Assembly: GCA_004296815.1 (NCBI GenBank)
Contig: SCVT01000117.1
Span: forward strand, 1 to 28,461
Reading direction: 5' to 3'
DNA from: Reyranella sp.
GTDB taxonomy: Bacteria > Pseudomonadota > Alphaproteobacteria > Reyranellales > Reyranellaceae
Length of the DNA: 28,461 bases
The first letter of the stretch is position 1; the number at the start of each line of letters is the position of its first letter. The notes under the pieces were generated by a model. The model made no database searches and had not been told where the DNA came from. It saw only the letters and a program-made list of their open reading frames with translations. This document shows positions 17,604 to 24,799 of this stretch, one piece after another. The position numbers and the translations under genes were made by a program.

Positions 17604-19196
17604 TTAGGCCGCCTTCGCGACCTCGACCGGCGCGCTGCGGATCAGGTGGTCGAAGGCCGAGAGCGCGGCCTTGGCCCCGTCACCCATGGCGATGACGATC
17701 TGCTTGTAGGGCACGGTCGTCGCGTCGCCCGCGGCGAAGATGCCGGGGGCCGAGGTGGCGCCACGGGCATCGACCTCGATCTCGCCGCGGGGGCTGAGCG
17801 CAATCGCACCCTTCAGCCACTCGGTGTTGGGCACCAGGCCGATCTGCACGAAGATGCCCTCGAGCTCGATCGTGTGCTGCTCGCCTGACGCGCGGTCCTT
17901 GTAGGCGAGGCCCGTCACCTTGGCGCCATCGCCGTGCACCTCGGTGGTCTGCGCCGAGACGATCACGGAGGCGTTGGGCAGCGAGGCGAGCTTCGCCTGC
18001 AGCACCGCGTCGGCGCGGAGCTGGCTGTCGAACTCGATCAGCGTGACGTGGCTCACCAGGCCCGCGAGGTCGATCGCCGCCTCGACGCCGGAGTTGCCGC
18101 CGCCGATCACCGCCACCCTCTTGCCCTTGAACAGCGGGCCATCGCAGTGCGGGCAGTAGGCCACGCCCTTGTTGCGGTATTCGGCTTCGCCGGGGACGTT
18201 CATCTGCCGCCACCGAGCGCCGGGCGACAGCACGACCGTCTTCGCCTTGAGCGTGGCGCCGTTCTGGAGCTGCAGCTCCGCCAGCCCGCCCGGCTGCGTC
18301 GCCGGCACGAGCTTGGTGGCGACCTGCAGGTCCATCACGTCGACCTCGTAGTCCTTCACGTGGGCGGCGAGCGCCGCGGCCATCTTGGGGCCCTCGGTGT
18401 GCGAGACCGAGATGAAGTTCTCGATGCCCATCGTGTCGAGCACCTGGCCGCCGAACCGCTCCGAGGCGATGCCTGTGCGGATGCCCTTGCGGGCGGCATA
18501 GATCGCTGCCGCCGCGCCGGCCGGCCCGCCACCCACCACCAGCACGTCGAACGTGCCCTTGGCCGCGATCTCCCCACGGACCCTGGCGGCGGCGCGCTCG
18601 GAGGCGCCGGTGTCGAGCTTGGCCAGGATCTGCTCCAGGCTCATGCGGCCCTGGCCGAACGGCAGGCTGTTCAGGAACACCGACGGCACTGCCATGACAC
18701 CGCGCTTCTCGACCTCGTCCTGGAACAGGGCGCCGTCGATCGCGGTGTGGCGGATGCGCGGGTTCAGCACGCTCATCAGGTTGAGCGCCTGCACCACGTC
18801 GGGGCAGTTCTGGCACGAGAGCGAGAAGTAGGTTTCGAACGTGTAGTCGCCGTCGAGGCCCTTCACGCGCTCGATCGTCTCCTGCGCTTCCTTGCTCGGG
18901 TGGCCGCCGACCTGCAGCAGCGCCAGCACCAGCGAGGTGAATTCGTGGCCCATCGGGATGCCGGCGAAGCGCACCGAGACGTCGGTGCCTGCGCGGACGA
19001 TGGCGAAGGACGGCTTGCGCGCATCCTCGTCAGCCTCCGCGAAGGTGACCTTGTCGGAGAGCGAGGCGATCTCCTCGAGCAGGTCCTTCAGCTCCTGAGA
19101 CTTCGCGCCGCCGTCGAGCGACGCGACCAGCTCTACGGGCTGCGTCAGGCGTTCGAGGTATCCCTGCAACTGCGTCTTCAGGCCAGCGTCCAACAT
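17604..19196 (-). CDS. ahpF: Alkyl hydroperoxide reductase subunit F
   Basis: The 530-residue flavoprotein transfers electrons from NADH to AhpC. The N-terminal double-thioredoxin fold carries Cys128 and Cys131 ([11 protein letters not shown]). The FAD motif VVGGGPAG is at 220-227, the second redox pair Cys348/Cys351 is in YCPHCDGP, and the NADH motif is [10 protein letters not shown] (364-373). Length is close to the E. coli protein (521). ATG 19196 is chosen because GGAG lies six bases upstream and [15 protein letters not shown] is the family start; the frame is open further upstream but that part runs through the palindrome. It lies 55 bases after ahpC on the same strand. Confidence 0.97.
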   Translation of the reverse strand: MLDAGLKTQLQGYLERLTQPVELVASLDGGAKSQELKDLLEEIASLSDKVTFAEADEDARKPSFAIVRAGTDVSVRFAGIPMGHEFTSLVLALLQVGGHPSKEAQETIERVKGLDGDYTFETYFSLSCQNCPDVVQALNLMSVLNPRIRHTAIDGALFQDEVEKRGVMAVPSVFLNSLPFGQGRMSLEQILAKLDTGASERAAARVRGEIAAKGTFDVLVVGGGPAGAAAAIYAARKGIRTGIASERFGGQVLDTMGIENFISVSHTEGPKMAAALAAHVKDYEVDVMDLQVATKLVPATQPGGLAELQLQNGATLKAKTVVLSPGARWRQMNVPGEAEYRNKGVAYCPHCDGPLFKGKRVAVIGGGNSGVEAAIDLAGLVSHVTLIEFDSQLRADAVLQAKLASLPNASVIVSAQTTEVHGDGAKVTGLAYKDRASGEQHTIELEGIFVQIGLVPNTEWLKGAIALSPRGEIEVDARGATSAPGIFAAGDATTVPYKQIVIAMGDGAKAALSAFDHLIRSAPVEVAKAA

Positions 19197-19209
19197 GACT
19201 GTCTCCGTT

Positions 19210-19235
19210 CCCTCCCTCGCCGCGGCGAGGGAGGG
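19210..19235. repeat. Perfect 26-bp palindrome in the ahpC-ahpF spacer
   Basis: CCCTCCCTCGCCG at 19210-19222 is followed at once by its exact reverse complement (19223-19235). As RNA it can form an 11-bp stem with a CGCG loop. There is no T-run, so it is not a standard terminator. It is flanked on one side by repeated GAGGGG units (19230-19247). It may be a dispersed REP-like element, or an mRNA processing/stabiliser hairpin that lets ahpC accumulate above ahpF. Confidence 0.7.
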
Positions 19236-19251
19236 GTGGTGAGGGGTATCC

Positions 19252-19821
19252 TTAGATCTTGCCGACCAGGTCGAGGCTGGGGGCGAGGGTCTTCTCGCCT
19301 TCCTGCCAGGCGGCCGGGCAGACCTCGCCCGGATGGGCATGGACGTACTGGGCCGCCTTGACCTTGCGCAGCAGCTCCTTGGCGTCGCGGCCGATGCCGC
19401 CGGCCGTGATCTCGACGATCTGGATCTTGCCTTCGGGGTCGACCAGGAAGGTGCCGCGATCGGCGAGGCCCGCTTCCTCGATCATGACCTCGAAGTTGCG
19501 CGTGATGCGGCCGGTCGGATCGCCGACCATCACGTAGTCGATCTTCTTGATCGCGGGCGAGGTGTCGGCCCACGCCTTGTGGCTGAAGTGGGTGTCGGTC
19601 GAGACGCTGTAGATCTCGACGCCCAGCTTCTTGAACTCGGCATAGCTGTCGGCCAGGTCCTCGAGCTCGGTCGGGCACACGAAGGTGAAGTCGGCCGGGT
19701 AGAAGAACACCACCGACCACTTGCCCTTGCCCTTCAGGTTGGCGTCGCTGACGTCGAAGAACTTGCCCTTCTGGTAGGCGGTCGCCTTGAACGGCTTGAT
19801 CTCGGTGTTGATGAGGGACAT
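19252..19821 (-). CDS. ahpC: Alkyl hydroperoxide reductase subunit C (peroxiredoxin)
   Basis: The 189-residue typical 2-Cys peroxiredoxin reduces hydrogen peroxide, organic hydroperoxides and peroxynitrite. The active-site PADFTFVCP gives Thr46 and peroxidatic Cys49; the resolving Cys168 is in [10 protein letters not shown]. It is AhpC1-type by length and sequence and is recycled by AhpF. An AAGGAG site lies 10 bases before ATG 19821. It is the first gene of ahpCF and is divergent from oxyR, sharing the AT-rich 113-base region 19822-19934, which is expected to hold OxyR-binding sequence. Confidence 0.98.
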   Translation of the reverse strand: MSLINTEIKPFKATAYQKGKFFDVSDANLKGKGKWSVVFFYPADFTFVCPTELEDLADSYAEFKKLGVEIYSVSTDTHFSHKAWADTSPAIKKIDYVMVGDPTGRITRNFEVMIEEAGLADRGTFLVDPEGKIQIVEITAGGIGRDAKELLRKVKAAQYVHAHPGEVCPAAWQEGEKTLAPSLDLVGKI

Positions 19822-19868
19822 TGGCTTGAAACTCCTTGAGTAATTGGTCGCACTGCTACTTAGGTGCG

Positions 19869-19885
19869 TTCTAATATTAATAGAA
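19869..19885. promoter_or_regulatory. Candidate OxyR (LysR-type) operator
   Basis: TTCTA (19869-19873) and TAGAA (19881-19885) are exact inverted arms around seven bases, within a local AT-rich patch of an otherwise GC-rich genome. The inner CTA-N7-TAG resembles half of the OxyR ATAG-N7-CTAT pattern in spacing but not in exact orientation. It overlaps the proposed ahpC -10 box, which would suit repression by reduced OxyR better than activation. A footprint is needed to assign it. Confidence 0.4.
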
Positions 19886-19905
19886 ACGGAAAATAGCGAA
19901 TTGAA
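19877..19905 (-). promoter_or_regulatory. Candidate ahpC promoter
   Basis: On the minus strand TTCAAT (19905-19900) and TATTAA (19882-19877) are 17 bases apart. The -10 matches four of six consensus positions; the -35 matches three, as expected for an activator-dependent promoter. The transcript would start near 19870, with a leader of about 49 bases. The -35 overlaps that proposed for oxyR. Confidence 0.4.
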
Positions 19906-19928
19906 TAATCGGAAAAAGCGATTATATC
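19901..19928 (+). promoter_or_regulatory. Candidate oxyR promoter, possibly giving a leaderless mRNA
   Basis: TTGAAT (19901-19906) and TATATC (19923-19928) are 16 bases apart, each matching four of six consensus positions. The -10 ends six bases before the oxyR ATG, so transcription would begin at or next to the start codon. In agreement, the bases before the ATG (CGCCTCC) contain no ribosome-binding site. Confidence 0.4.
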
Positions 19929-19934
19929 GCCTCC

Positions 19935-20816
19935 ATGAGACCGACCCCGACCCTGCGCCAGCTCCGCTACCTCGTGGCGACCGTCGACCGCTGCCACTTC
20001 GGCCAGGCGGCCGCTGCCTGCAACGTGAGCCAGTCGACCTTGAGCGCCGGCATTCAGGAGCTGGAAGAGCTTCTCGGCGCTCCCATGCTGGAGCGCACCA
20101 AGCGCACGGTCGTGCCGACGGCGCTCGGCCGCGAACTGGCCGACCGGGCGCGCCTGCTGCTGCAGGGGGCCGAGGAGTTGATGGAGGTGGCGCAGGCGGC
20201 GCGCGACCCGATGTCGGGCTCGGTGCATCTCGGCGTCATACCGACCATCGGGCCGTTCCTGCTGCCGCGCGCCCTGCCGCGTCTGCGCGAGGCCTGGCCC
20301 AAGCTGCAGCTCTACCTGCGGGAGGACCAGACTGCGCGGCTCCTCGAGCGGCTCGATTCCGGTGAGCTCGACGCCGCGCTGCTGGCCTTGCCCTACCCGA
20401 TGGGCGACCTCGAAGTGATGGACCTGGGCGAGGATCTTTTCTCCGTGGTCTATCCCACGGGCCGCGAGGCACCCAAGGACATGGCGTCGGAGAACTTGCT
20501 GTTGCTGGAGGACGGCCACTGCCTGCGCGACCAGGCGCTGGCGGCTTGCGAGCTTGAAAGCGCGCGGCGCAACACCGCCTACAACGGCACCAGCCTGCAC
20601 ACGCTGGCGCAGATGGTGGCCAATGGTCTCGGTGTCACTCTGATGCCGCAGATGGCGCTCGACGCCGGCATCGTGCGCGGCCTCGACGTCGCGGTGCGTC
20701 CACTGACGGGCGCCAGTCCGCACCGCCGCATCGGCCTCGTTTGGCGACGCGCCTCGGCGCGGAAGGAAACCTTCCGCCGCCTGGGAGAGATGTTGAAGAA
20801 AGAGCTGGCGGGATGA
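19935..20816 (+). CDS. oxyR: OxyR, LysR-type hydrogen peroxide sensor
   Basis: The 293-residue regulator has an N-terminal winged helix ([19 protein letters not shown], then [18 protein letters not shown]) and a C-terminal sensor domain. [17 protein letters not shown] matches the OxyR redox loop: Cys196 and Cys205 have the same eight-residue spacing as Cys199 and Cys208 of E. coli, so it should sense peroxide by disulfide formation. The C-terminal region keeps [11 protein letters not shown]. Divergence from ahpCF supports the name. The start ATG 19935 has no ribosome-binding site and may be leaderless; the next in-frame Met is far inside the helix-turn-helix. It converges on the beta-hydroxylase-like gene, with seven bases between stops and a small GCCGCC/GGCGGC hairpin there. 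Confidence 0.95.
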   Translation: MRPTPTLRQLRYLVATVDRCHFGQAAAACNVSQSTLSAGIQELEELLGAPMLERTKRTVVPTALGRELADRARLLLQGAEELMEVAQAARDPMSGSVHLGVIPTIGPFLLPRALPRLREAWPKLQLYLREDQTARLLERLDSGELDAALLALPYPMGDLEVMDLGEDLFSVVYPTGREAPKDMASENLLLLEDGHCLRDQALAACELESARRNTAYNGTSLHTLAQMVANGLGVTLMPQMALDAGIVRGLDVAVRPLTGASPHRRIGLVWRRASARKETFRRLGEMLKKELAG

Positions 20817-20823
20817 GCCGCCG

Positions 20824-21621
20824 CTAGGCGGCGCGCGCCAGCTCGGTCTGCGTGGCGCGCGGCGGCACGCCGATCGCGGCGCGCTCGATCACCGTCTTCA
20901 CCTCGGTGCTGTGGCGCACCAGGTTGTAGCGCAGCGCCGTGTAGAGATTCACCGGGAACGGCATGTAGGCGTTGAAGTCGATGATCAGCACGACGCGCGT
21001 CTCGTCGGTCTGGTTCTTCACCCAGTGCTCGCGCGTGTCGTCGAACACCAGCGGCTCGCCTTCCTTCCAGAAGAAGTGGTGGCCGCCGATCTCGATCCAG
21101 CACTTCTCCGGCTCGCTCGGCACGATCAGCGGGTAGTGGAAGCGGATGACGCCGGCGGCCGAGCCACGGTGCGGCTCGATCTCGGCATAGCCATGCAGGA
21201 TGGAGAACAGCGCGGTGTGGACGCCGGGGATCCTGGCGATCGCGGCCATCGTGTCCGGCACGGCCGCGGCGTTCTCCTTCACCTCGTGGCCCCACAGCTT
21301 CAGCAGGAAGGTGCGCCAGGCGCGGCCCGGCACGTAGAGATCGCGTGGATGGACCTCGTGCAGGGCAGGGATCTCTTCGTGGTGGCTCAGCAGGTACTGC
21401 AGGTCGGCCTTGATCTTGTCGTGGCTCTTCTTGAGTTCTGACAGGACAGGAAACGACTTCAGCGCGTCCTCGCCGCCCAGCGGCAGCTTCGGCATGCGCC
21501 GCAGGATCATGTCGGAGAGCTTCAGGTTCAGGTTCTCGAGCGGCTCCTGCGGCACCCAGATGTGCTTCGTCAGGTAGAAACGGCCCTTCTGGCCAACGCT
21601 CGATTTGTCATCCGTTTGCAT
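20824..21621 (-). CDS. Aspartyl/asparaginyl beta-hydroxylase family protein
   Basis: The 265-residue protein resembles Fe(II)/2-oxoglutarate oxygenases of the AspH fold, a group that also includes lipid hydroxylases LpxO and OlsC. The metal-binding His pair is visible as His151 in EPHRGSAAGVIRFHYPL and His199 in FDDTREHWVKNQT; the downstream Arg of ETRVVLIIDF would bind 2-oxoglutarate. The family uses two His instead of the usual 2-His/1-Asp set. The substrate (protein, peptide or ornithine lipid) cannot be told. The start is uncertain: ATG 21621 has CAGGGG five bases upstream, while ATG 21645 has a weak site. It stands alone on the minus strand, converging with oxyR and divergent from the GNAT gene. 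Confidence 0.85.
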   Translation of the reverse strand: MQTDDKSSVGQKGRFYLTKHIWVPQEPLENLNLKLSDMILRRMPKLPLGGEDALKSFPVLSELKKSHDKIKADLQYLLSHHEEIPALHEVHPRDLYVPGRAWRTFLLKLWGHEVKENAAAVPDTMAAIARIPGVHTALFSILHGYAEIEPHRGSAAGVIRFHYPLIVPSEPEKCWIEIGGHHFFWKEGEPLVFDDTREHWVKNQTDETRVVLIIDFNAYMPFPVNLYTALRYNLVRHSTEVKTVIERAAIGVPPRATQTELARAA

Positions 21622-21785
21622 TGCAGCCCCTGCCTCGGCGGACATTGTACTCGGGATTGATACGCCCTTAGGCCACGTCGCGGCGGCTAAATTTTGACCA
21701 CCGGGCGCGGCGGACAGTCTCAAATTCCTACGTCAAACCTCGGAAAACATGCAAGAATTCCTTGGAAACGATACTATAGCGCAAG

Positions 21786-22394
21786 ATGTTCCGTTTTGCC
21801 GATGTCCCGTTGTCGCTGTCGGGGATGACCCGGATCGCCGGCCGGCGCGTGTTTTTGCGTGCCCCGACGATGGACGACTGGCCGGAATGGGCCGAATTGC
21901 GGGCCCGCAGCAGGACCTTCCTGACCCCCTGGGAGCCGACCTGGCCGGAGGATTCGCTGGGCCGGGACCATTTCCGCCGCCGGCTCCGCCAGCAGGCCAA
22001 GGAATGGCGGGCGGGGGAGGCCTATGGCCTGTTCGTCTTCACCAACGAGGGGCGCCGGCTGGTCGGCGGCATCAACCTCTCCAACGTCCGCCGTGGCGTC
22101 GCCCAGGCGGCCTCGGTCGGCTACTGGATGGGCCAGCCCTATGCCGGCCAGGGTTTGATGACGGACGCACTGCGGTCGACGCTCCCTTTCGTCTTCGACG
22201 ACCTCAGGCTGCACCGGCTGGAAGCCGCCTGCCTGCCGCACAACGAGCCGTCCAAGTCCGTCCTCGCCAAGGTCGGCTTCCACGAGGAGGGGCTGGCCCG
22301 CCAGTACCTCCGCATCAACGGCCATTGGGCCGACCATCTCCTGTTCGCGCTCCTGCGCGCCGACTACGACGCCCTTCTCCGTCTCCCGCGCTAG
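21786..22394 (+). CDS. GNAT family N-acetyltransferase (RimJ/RimL-like)
   Basis: The 202-residue protein has the acetyltransferase pattern of the RimJ group: RRVFLRAPTMDDWPEWAELR near the N-terminus, GYWMGQPYAGQGLMTDALR as the acetyl-CoA loop (Q/GxxGxG/A type) and HRLEAACLPHNEPSKSVLAKVGF. RimJ-like enzymes acetylate protein N-termini, but small-molecule targets are possible. ATG 21786 lacks a ribosome-binding site and sits eight bases after TACTAT (21772-21777), so a leaderless message is possible; ATG 21825 after GGGG is the alternative. In many alphaproteobacteria a similar gene directly follows the thrC-M16 pair. Here it is 4.2 kb away and heads the run to the dioxygenase, whose ATG is eight bases after its stop. 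Confidence 0.9.
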   Translation: MFRFADVPLSLSGMTRIAGRRVFLRAPTMDDWPEWAELRARSRTFLTPWEPTWPEDSLGRDHFRRRLRQQAKEWRAGEAYGLFVFTNEGRRLVGGINLSNVRRGVAQAASVGYWMGQPYAGQGLMTDALRSTLPFVFDDLRLHRLEAACLPHNEPSKSVLAKVGFHEEGLARQYLRINGHWADHLLFALLRADYDALLRLPR

Positions 22395-22402
22395 GAGCCC
22401 CG

Positions 22403-23272
22403 ATGCGCAACCTGACGCCGACCTCGATCACCCAGGCCTTCGCCGACTATGCGCGCAACGCGCCGTCGGCGCGCACGCGCGAGCTGATGGTCTCGCTCGC
22501 AAGCCACCTCCATGGCTTCGTGCGCGAGAACAAGGTGACGCAGGAAGAGTGGATGGCGGCGATCGACGTGCTGACGCGCGCCGCCAAGTTCACCGACGAC
22601 AAGCGCAACGAGTTCATCCTTCTGTCCGACCTGCTGGGCGTCTCCTCGCTGGTCGACATGGTCAACACGACCGACGCCGGCACGACCTCCTCGCTGCTCG
22701 GGCCCTTCCTGATCGAGAACGCTCCCGAGTTGCCCAACGGCGGCGACATGTGGCGGGGCCAGGAGGGCGAGCCGCTGGTGGTGAGCGGCAAGGTCGTCGA
22801 CGAAATGGGCAAGCCCGCCAAGGGCACCGTGCTGGCGCTGTGGCAGAACGCCGGCAACGGCCTCTACGCGCAACAGGATCCCAAGCAGGCGCCGACCAAC
22901 TATCACGCGCGCCTCAAGGTGGCCGACGACGGCACCTTCGCCTTCACCACCGTGCGCCCCGTCGCCTACCAGGTGCCCTATGACGGCCCGGCCGGCGACA
23001 TGCTGCGCGCTTTGGGTCGCGACGCCTGGCGGCCGGCGCACCTGCACATGATGGTCCATGCGCCGGGCCACAAGCCGCTGATCACCATGTTCTTCCCCGA
23101 CGACGACAAGCACCTCGACAGCGACGCCGTGTTCGGCGTGCGCGTGCCGTTGGTGCTGCCGTTCGCCAGGGCGAAGGACCGCGCATCCCTGCCGGCCAAC
23201 CTCGCTGCGCGCGAGACGTTGCCGCTGCCGGTGTGGACCGCCAGGCTCGACCTGTCCCTTCCGCCCCTCTGA
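22403..23272 (+). CDS. Intradiol ring-cleavage dioxygenase (catechol/hydroxyquinol 1,2-dioxygenase-like)
   Basis: The 289-residue protein has the helical N-terminal dimerisation domain (about 1-100) and the beta-sandwich catalytic domain of Fe(III) intradiol dioxygenases, which open catechol-type rings between the hydroxyls using oxygen. All four iron ligands can be placed: Tyr155 (NGLYAQQ), Tyr189 (PVAYQVPYDGP), His213 and His215 (RPAHLHMMV). The long N-terminal domain favours the catechol/hydroxyquinol group over protocatechuate dioxygenase; the exact substrate is not decidable. A GGAGCCCCG site precedes the ATG. The ABC ATPase gene begins 10 bases downstream. No muconate-cycloisomerase or maleylacetate-reductase gene is in the window. 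Confidence 0.93.
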   Translation: MRNLTPTSITQAFADYARNAPSARTRELMVSLASHLHGFVRENKVTQEEWMAAIDVLTRAAKFTDDKRNEFILLSDLLGVSSLVDMVNTTDAGTTSSLLGPFLIENAPELPNGGDMWRGQEGEPLVVSGKVVDEMGKPAKGTVLALWQNAGNGLYAQQDPKQAPTNYHARLKVADDGTFAFTTVRPVAYQVPYDGPAGDMLRALGRDAWRPAHLHMMVHAPGHKPLITMFFPDDDKHLDSDAVFGVRVPLVLPFARAKDRASLPANLAARETLPLPVWTARLDLSLPPL

Positions 23273-23282
23273 CCTTGGCTTG

Positions 23283-24026
23283 ATGCGCCTTCTCGCCGTT
23301 CGCGACGTCTCCAAGGTCTTCGCCAATGGCGTGAAAGCGCTCGAAGACGCGTCGCTCGAGATCGAGGCCGGCGAGTTCCTGAGCGTGCTGGGCCCGTCGG
23401 GCTGCGGGAAATCGACCTTGCTGCGGCTGATCGCCGGGTTGGAGACGCCGAGCGCCGGCTCGATCGAGTGGCAACAGGGCCGTCCCGATCTCGGCTTCGT
23501 CTTTCAGGAGCCGACGCTGATGCCGTGGACCACGGCACTGGGCAACGTCGCGCTGCCGCTGAAACTCGCGGGTATGGCCCGTTCGGAGCGCGAGGCGCGG
23601 GCGGCCGAGGCTCTGGGTCATGTCGGCCTCGCAGGCTTCGAGAGAAGCTATCCGCGCGAGCTGTCGGGCGGCATGAAGATGCGTGTCTCGATCGCCCGCG
23701 CGCTGGTGACTGCGCCCAAGCTGCTGCTGATGGACGAGCCCTTCGCCGCGCTGGACGAGATCACGCGGCGGCGTCTCAACACCGACCTGCTGGAGCTGTG
23801 GCAGCGCACGCGCTTCACCGCCGTGTTCGTGACGCACTCGGTCTTCGAATCGGTCTTCCTCTCGCAGCGCATCGCGGTGATGAGCCCGCGGCCGGGCAGG
23901 GTGCTGTCGGAGATCGCCATTCCGGCCGCCTATCCGCGGGCCGAGTCCTTCGGCACCTCGGCAGAGTATGCCGCGCTCTGCCGCACGACCTCGGCGCGCC
24001 TCGCCGAGGCGATGGCGGCGGCATGA
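23283..24026 (+). CDS. ABC transporter ATP-binding protein (nitrate/sulfonate/pyrimidine-type importer)
   Basis: The 247-residue ATPase contains Walker A GPSGCGKST (37-45), the Q-loop VFQEPTLMPW (Gln75), the signature LSGGMKMR (127-134), Walker B LLLMDEP (Asp151, Glu152) and the H-loop His185. LSGGMKMR and QEPTLMPW are typical of the SsuB/TauB/ThiZ group, which drives uptake of small organic anions or vitamin precursors. ATG 23283 is used; an adjacent TTG at 23280 would add one residue. The end overlaps the permease start (ATGA, 24023-24026). No periplasmic binding protein gene is encoded in this run. Confidence 0.95.
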   Translation: MRLLAVRDVSKVFANGVKALEDASLEIEAGEFLSVLGPSGCGKSTLLRLIAGLETPSAGSIEWQQGRPDLGFVFQEPTLMPWTTALGNVALPLKLAGMARSEREARAAEALGHVGLAGFERSYPRELSGGMKMRVSIARALVTAPKLLLMDEPFAALDEITRRRLNTDLLELWQRTRFTAVFVTHSVFESVFLSQRIAVMSPRPGRVLSEIAIPAAYPRAESFGTSAEYAALCRTTSARLAEAMAAA

Positions 24027-24796
24027 GCGCCCGCTTCGTCGCCCCGATTCTCATGGGCCTTGCGATGCTGGGCCTGTGGGAGGCGATCGTGCGCAGCGCC
24101 GCCATCCCGCCCTACATCCTGCCGGGGCCCATCCTGGTGGCGAAGACGCTGGTGACCGACTGGTCGACCCTCTGGCCCGCGCTCGTCGTCACGATGCAGA
24201 TCACCCTCGAGGCGCTGCTGGCGGCGGTCGTCGTGGGCGTGCTGCTGGCGGTGCTGTTCTCGCTGTCGCGCTGGGTCGAGCTCTCGCTCTTCCCCTACGC
24301 CATCATCCTGCAGGTGACGCCGATCGTGGCCATCGCGCCGCTGATCATCGCCTGGGTCGACGACGTGCACGTCTCGCTGCTGATCTGCGCCTGGCTGGTC
24401 GCCTTCTTCCCGATCCTGTCCAACACAGTGCTCGGCCTGCGCTCGGTCGACCGCAACCTGCTCGACCTGTTCGGGCTGTACGGCGCCGGCCGCTGGCGCA
24501 CCCTCGTCGACCTGCGCCTGCCGGCGGCGCTGCCCTATTTCCTGGGCGGCCTGCGCATCTCGGGCGGCCTGGCGCTGATCGGCGCCGTCGTCGCGGAATT
24601 CGTCGCGGGCTCGGGCGGCCGCGAGTCGGGGCTGGCCTGGCGCATCCTCGAATCGGGCTACCAGCTCAAGATCCCGCGCATGTTCGCCGCCCTCGTGCTG
24701 ATCTCGCTCGCGGGCATCGCGATCTACCTGCTGCTGTCCTTGCTCTCGCACCTGCTGCTGCGCCGCTGGCACGAGAGCGCGATGGCCGGGGAGTAG
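24023..24796 (+). CDS. ABC transporter permease (BPD_transp_1, SsuC/TauC-like)
   Basis: The 257-residue inner-membrane protein has about six helices and the permease coupling (EAA-type) loop LFGLYGAGRWRTLVDLRLPA, which docks onto the ATPase. The opening SAAIPPYILPGPILVAKTL is characteristic of the SsuC/TauC/ThiX permeases. With the overlapping ATPase it forms the membrane part of an importer; two copies would be used per transporter. The binding protein that supplies substrate is missing from the window. The GlxA-type regulator starts three bases after the stop. Confidence 0.95.
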   Translation: MSARFVAPILMGLAMLGLWEAIVRSAAIPPYILPGPILVAKTLVTDWSTLWPALVVTMQITLEALLAAVVVGVLLAVLFSLSRWVELSLFPYAIILQVTPIVAIAPLIIAWVDDVHVSLLICAWLVAFFPILSNTVLGLRSVDRNLLDLFGLYGAGRWRTLVDLRLPAALPYFLGGLRISGGLALIGAVVAEFVAGSGGRESGLAWRILESGYQLKIPRMFAALVLISLAGIAIYLLLSLLSHLLLRRWHESAMAGE

Positions 24797-24799
24797 CCC

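Noticed and set aside
19197..19340. N-terminal extension of ahpF by 48 residues
   Set aside because: It would cross the palindrome and part of ahpC and is Arg/Pro-rich. The family start and GGAG site support 19196.
20817..20832. GCCGCC/GGCGGC hairpin between oxyR and the beta-hydroxylase-like gene as a terminator
   Set aside because: The stem is only six bases, it overlaps a stop codon and lacks a T-run on either strand. It is too weak to list as a terminator.
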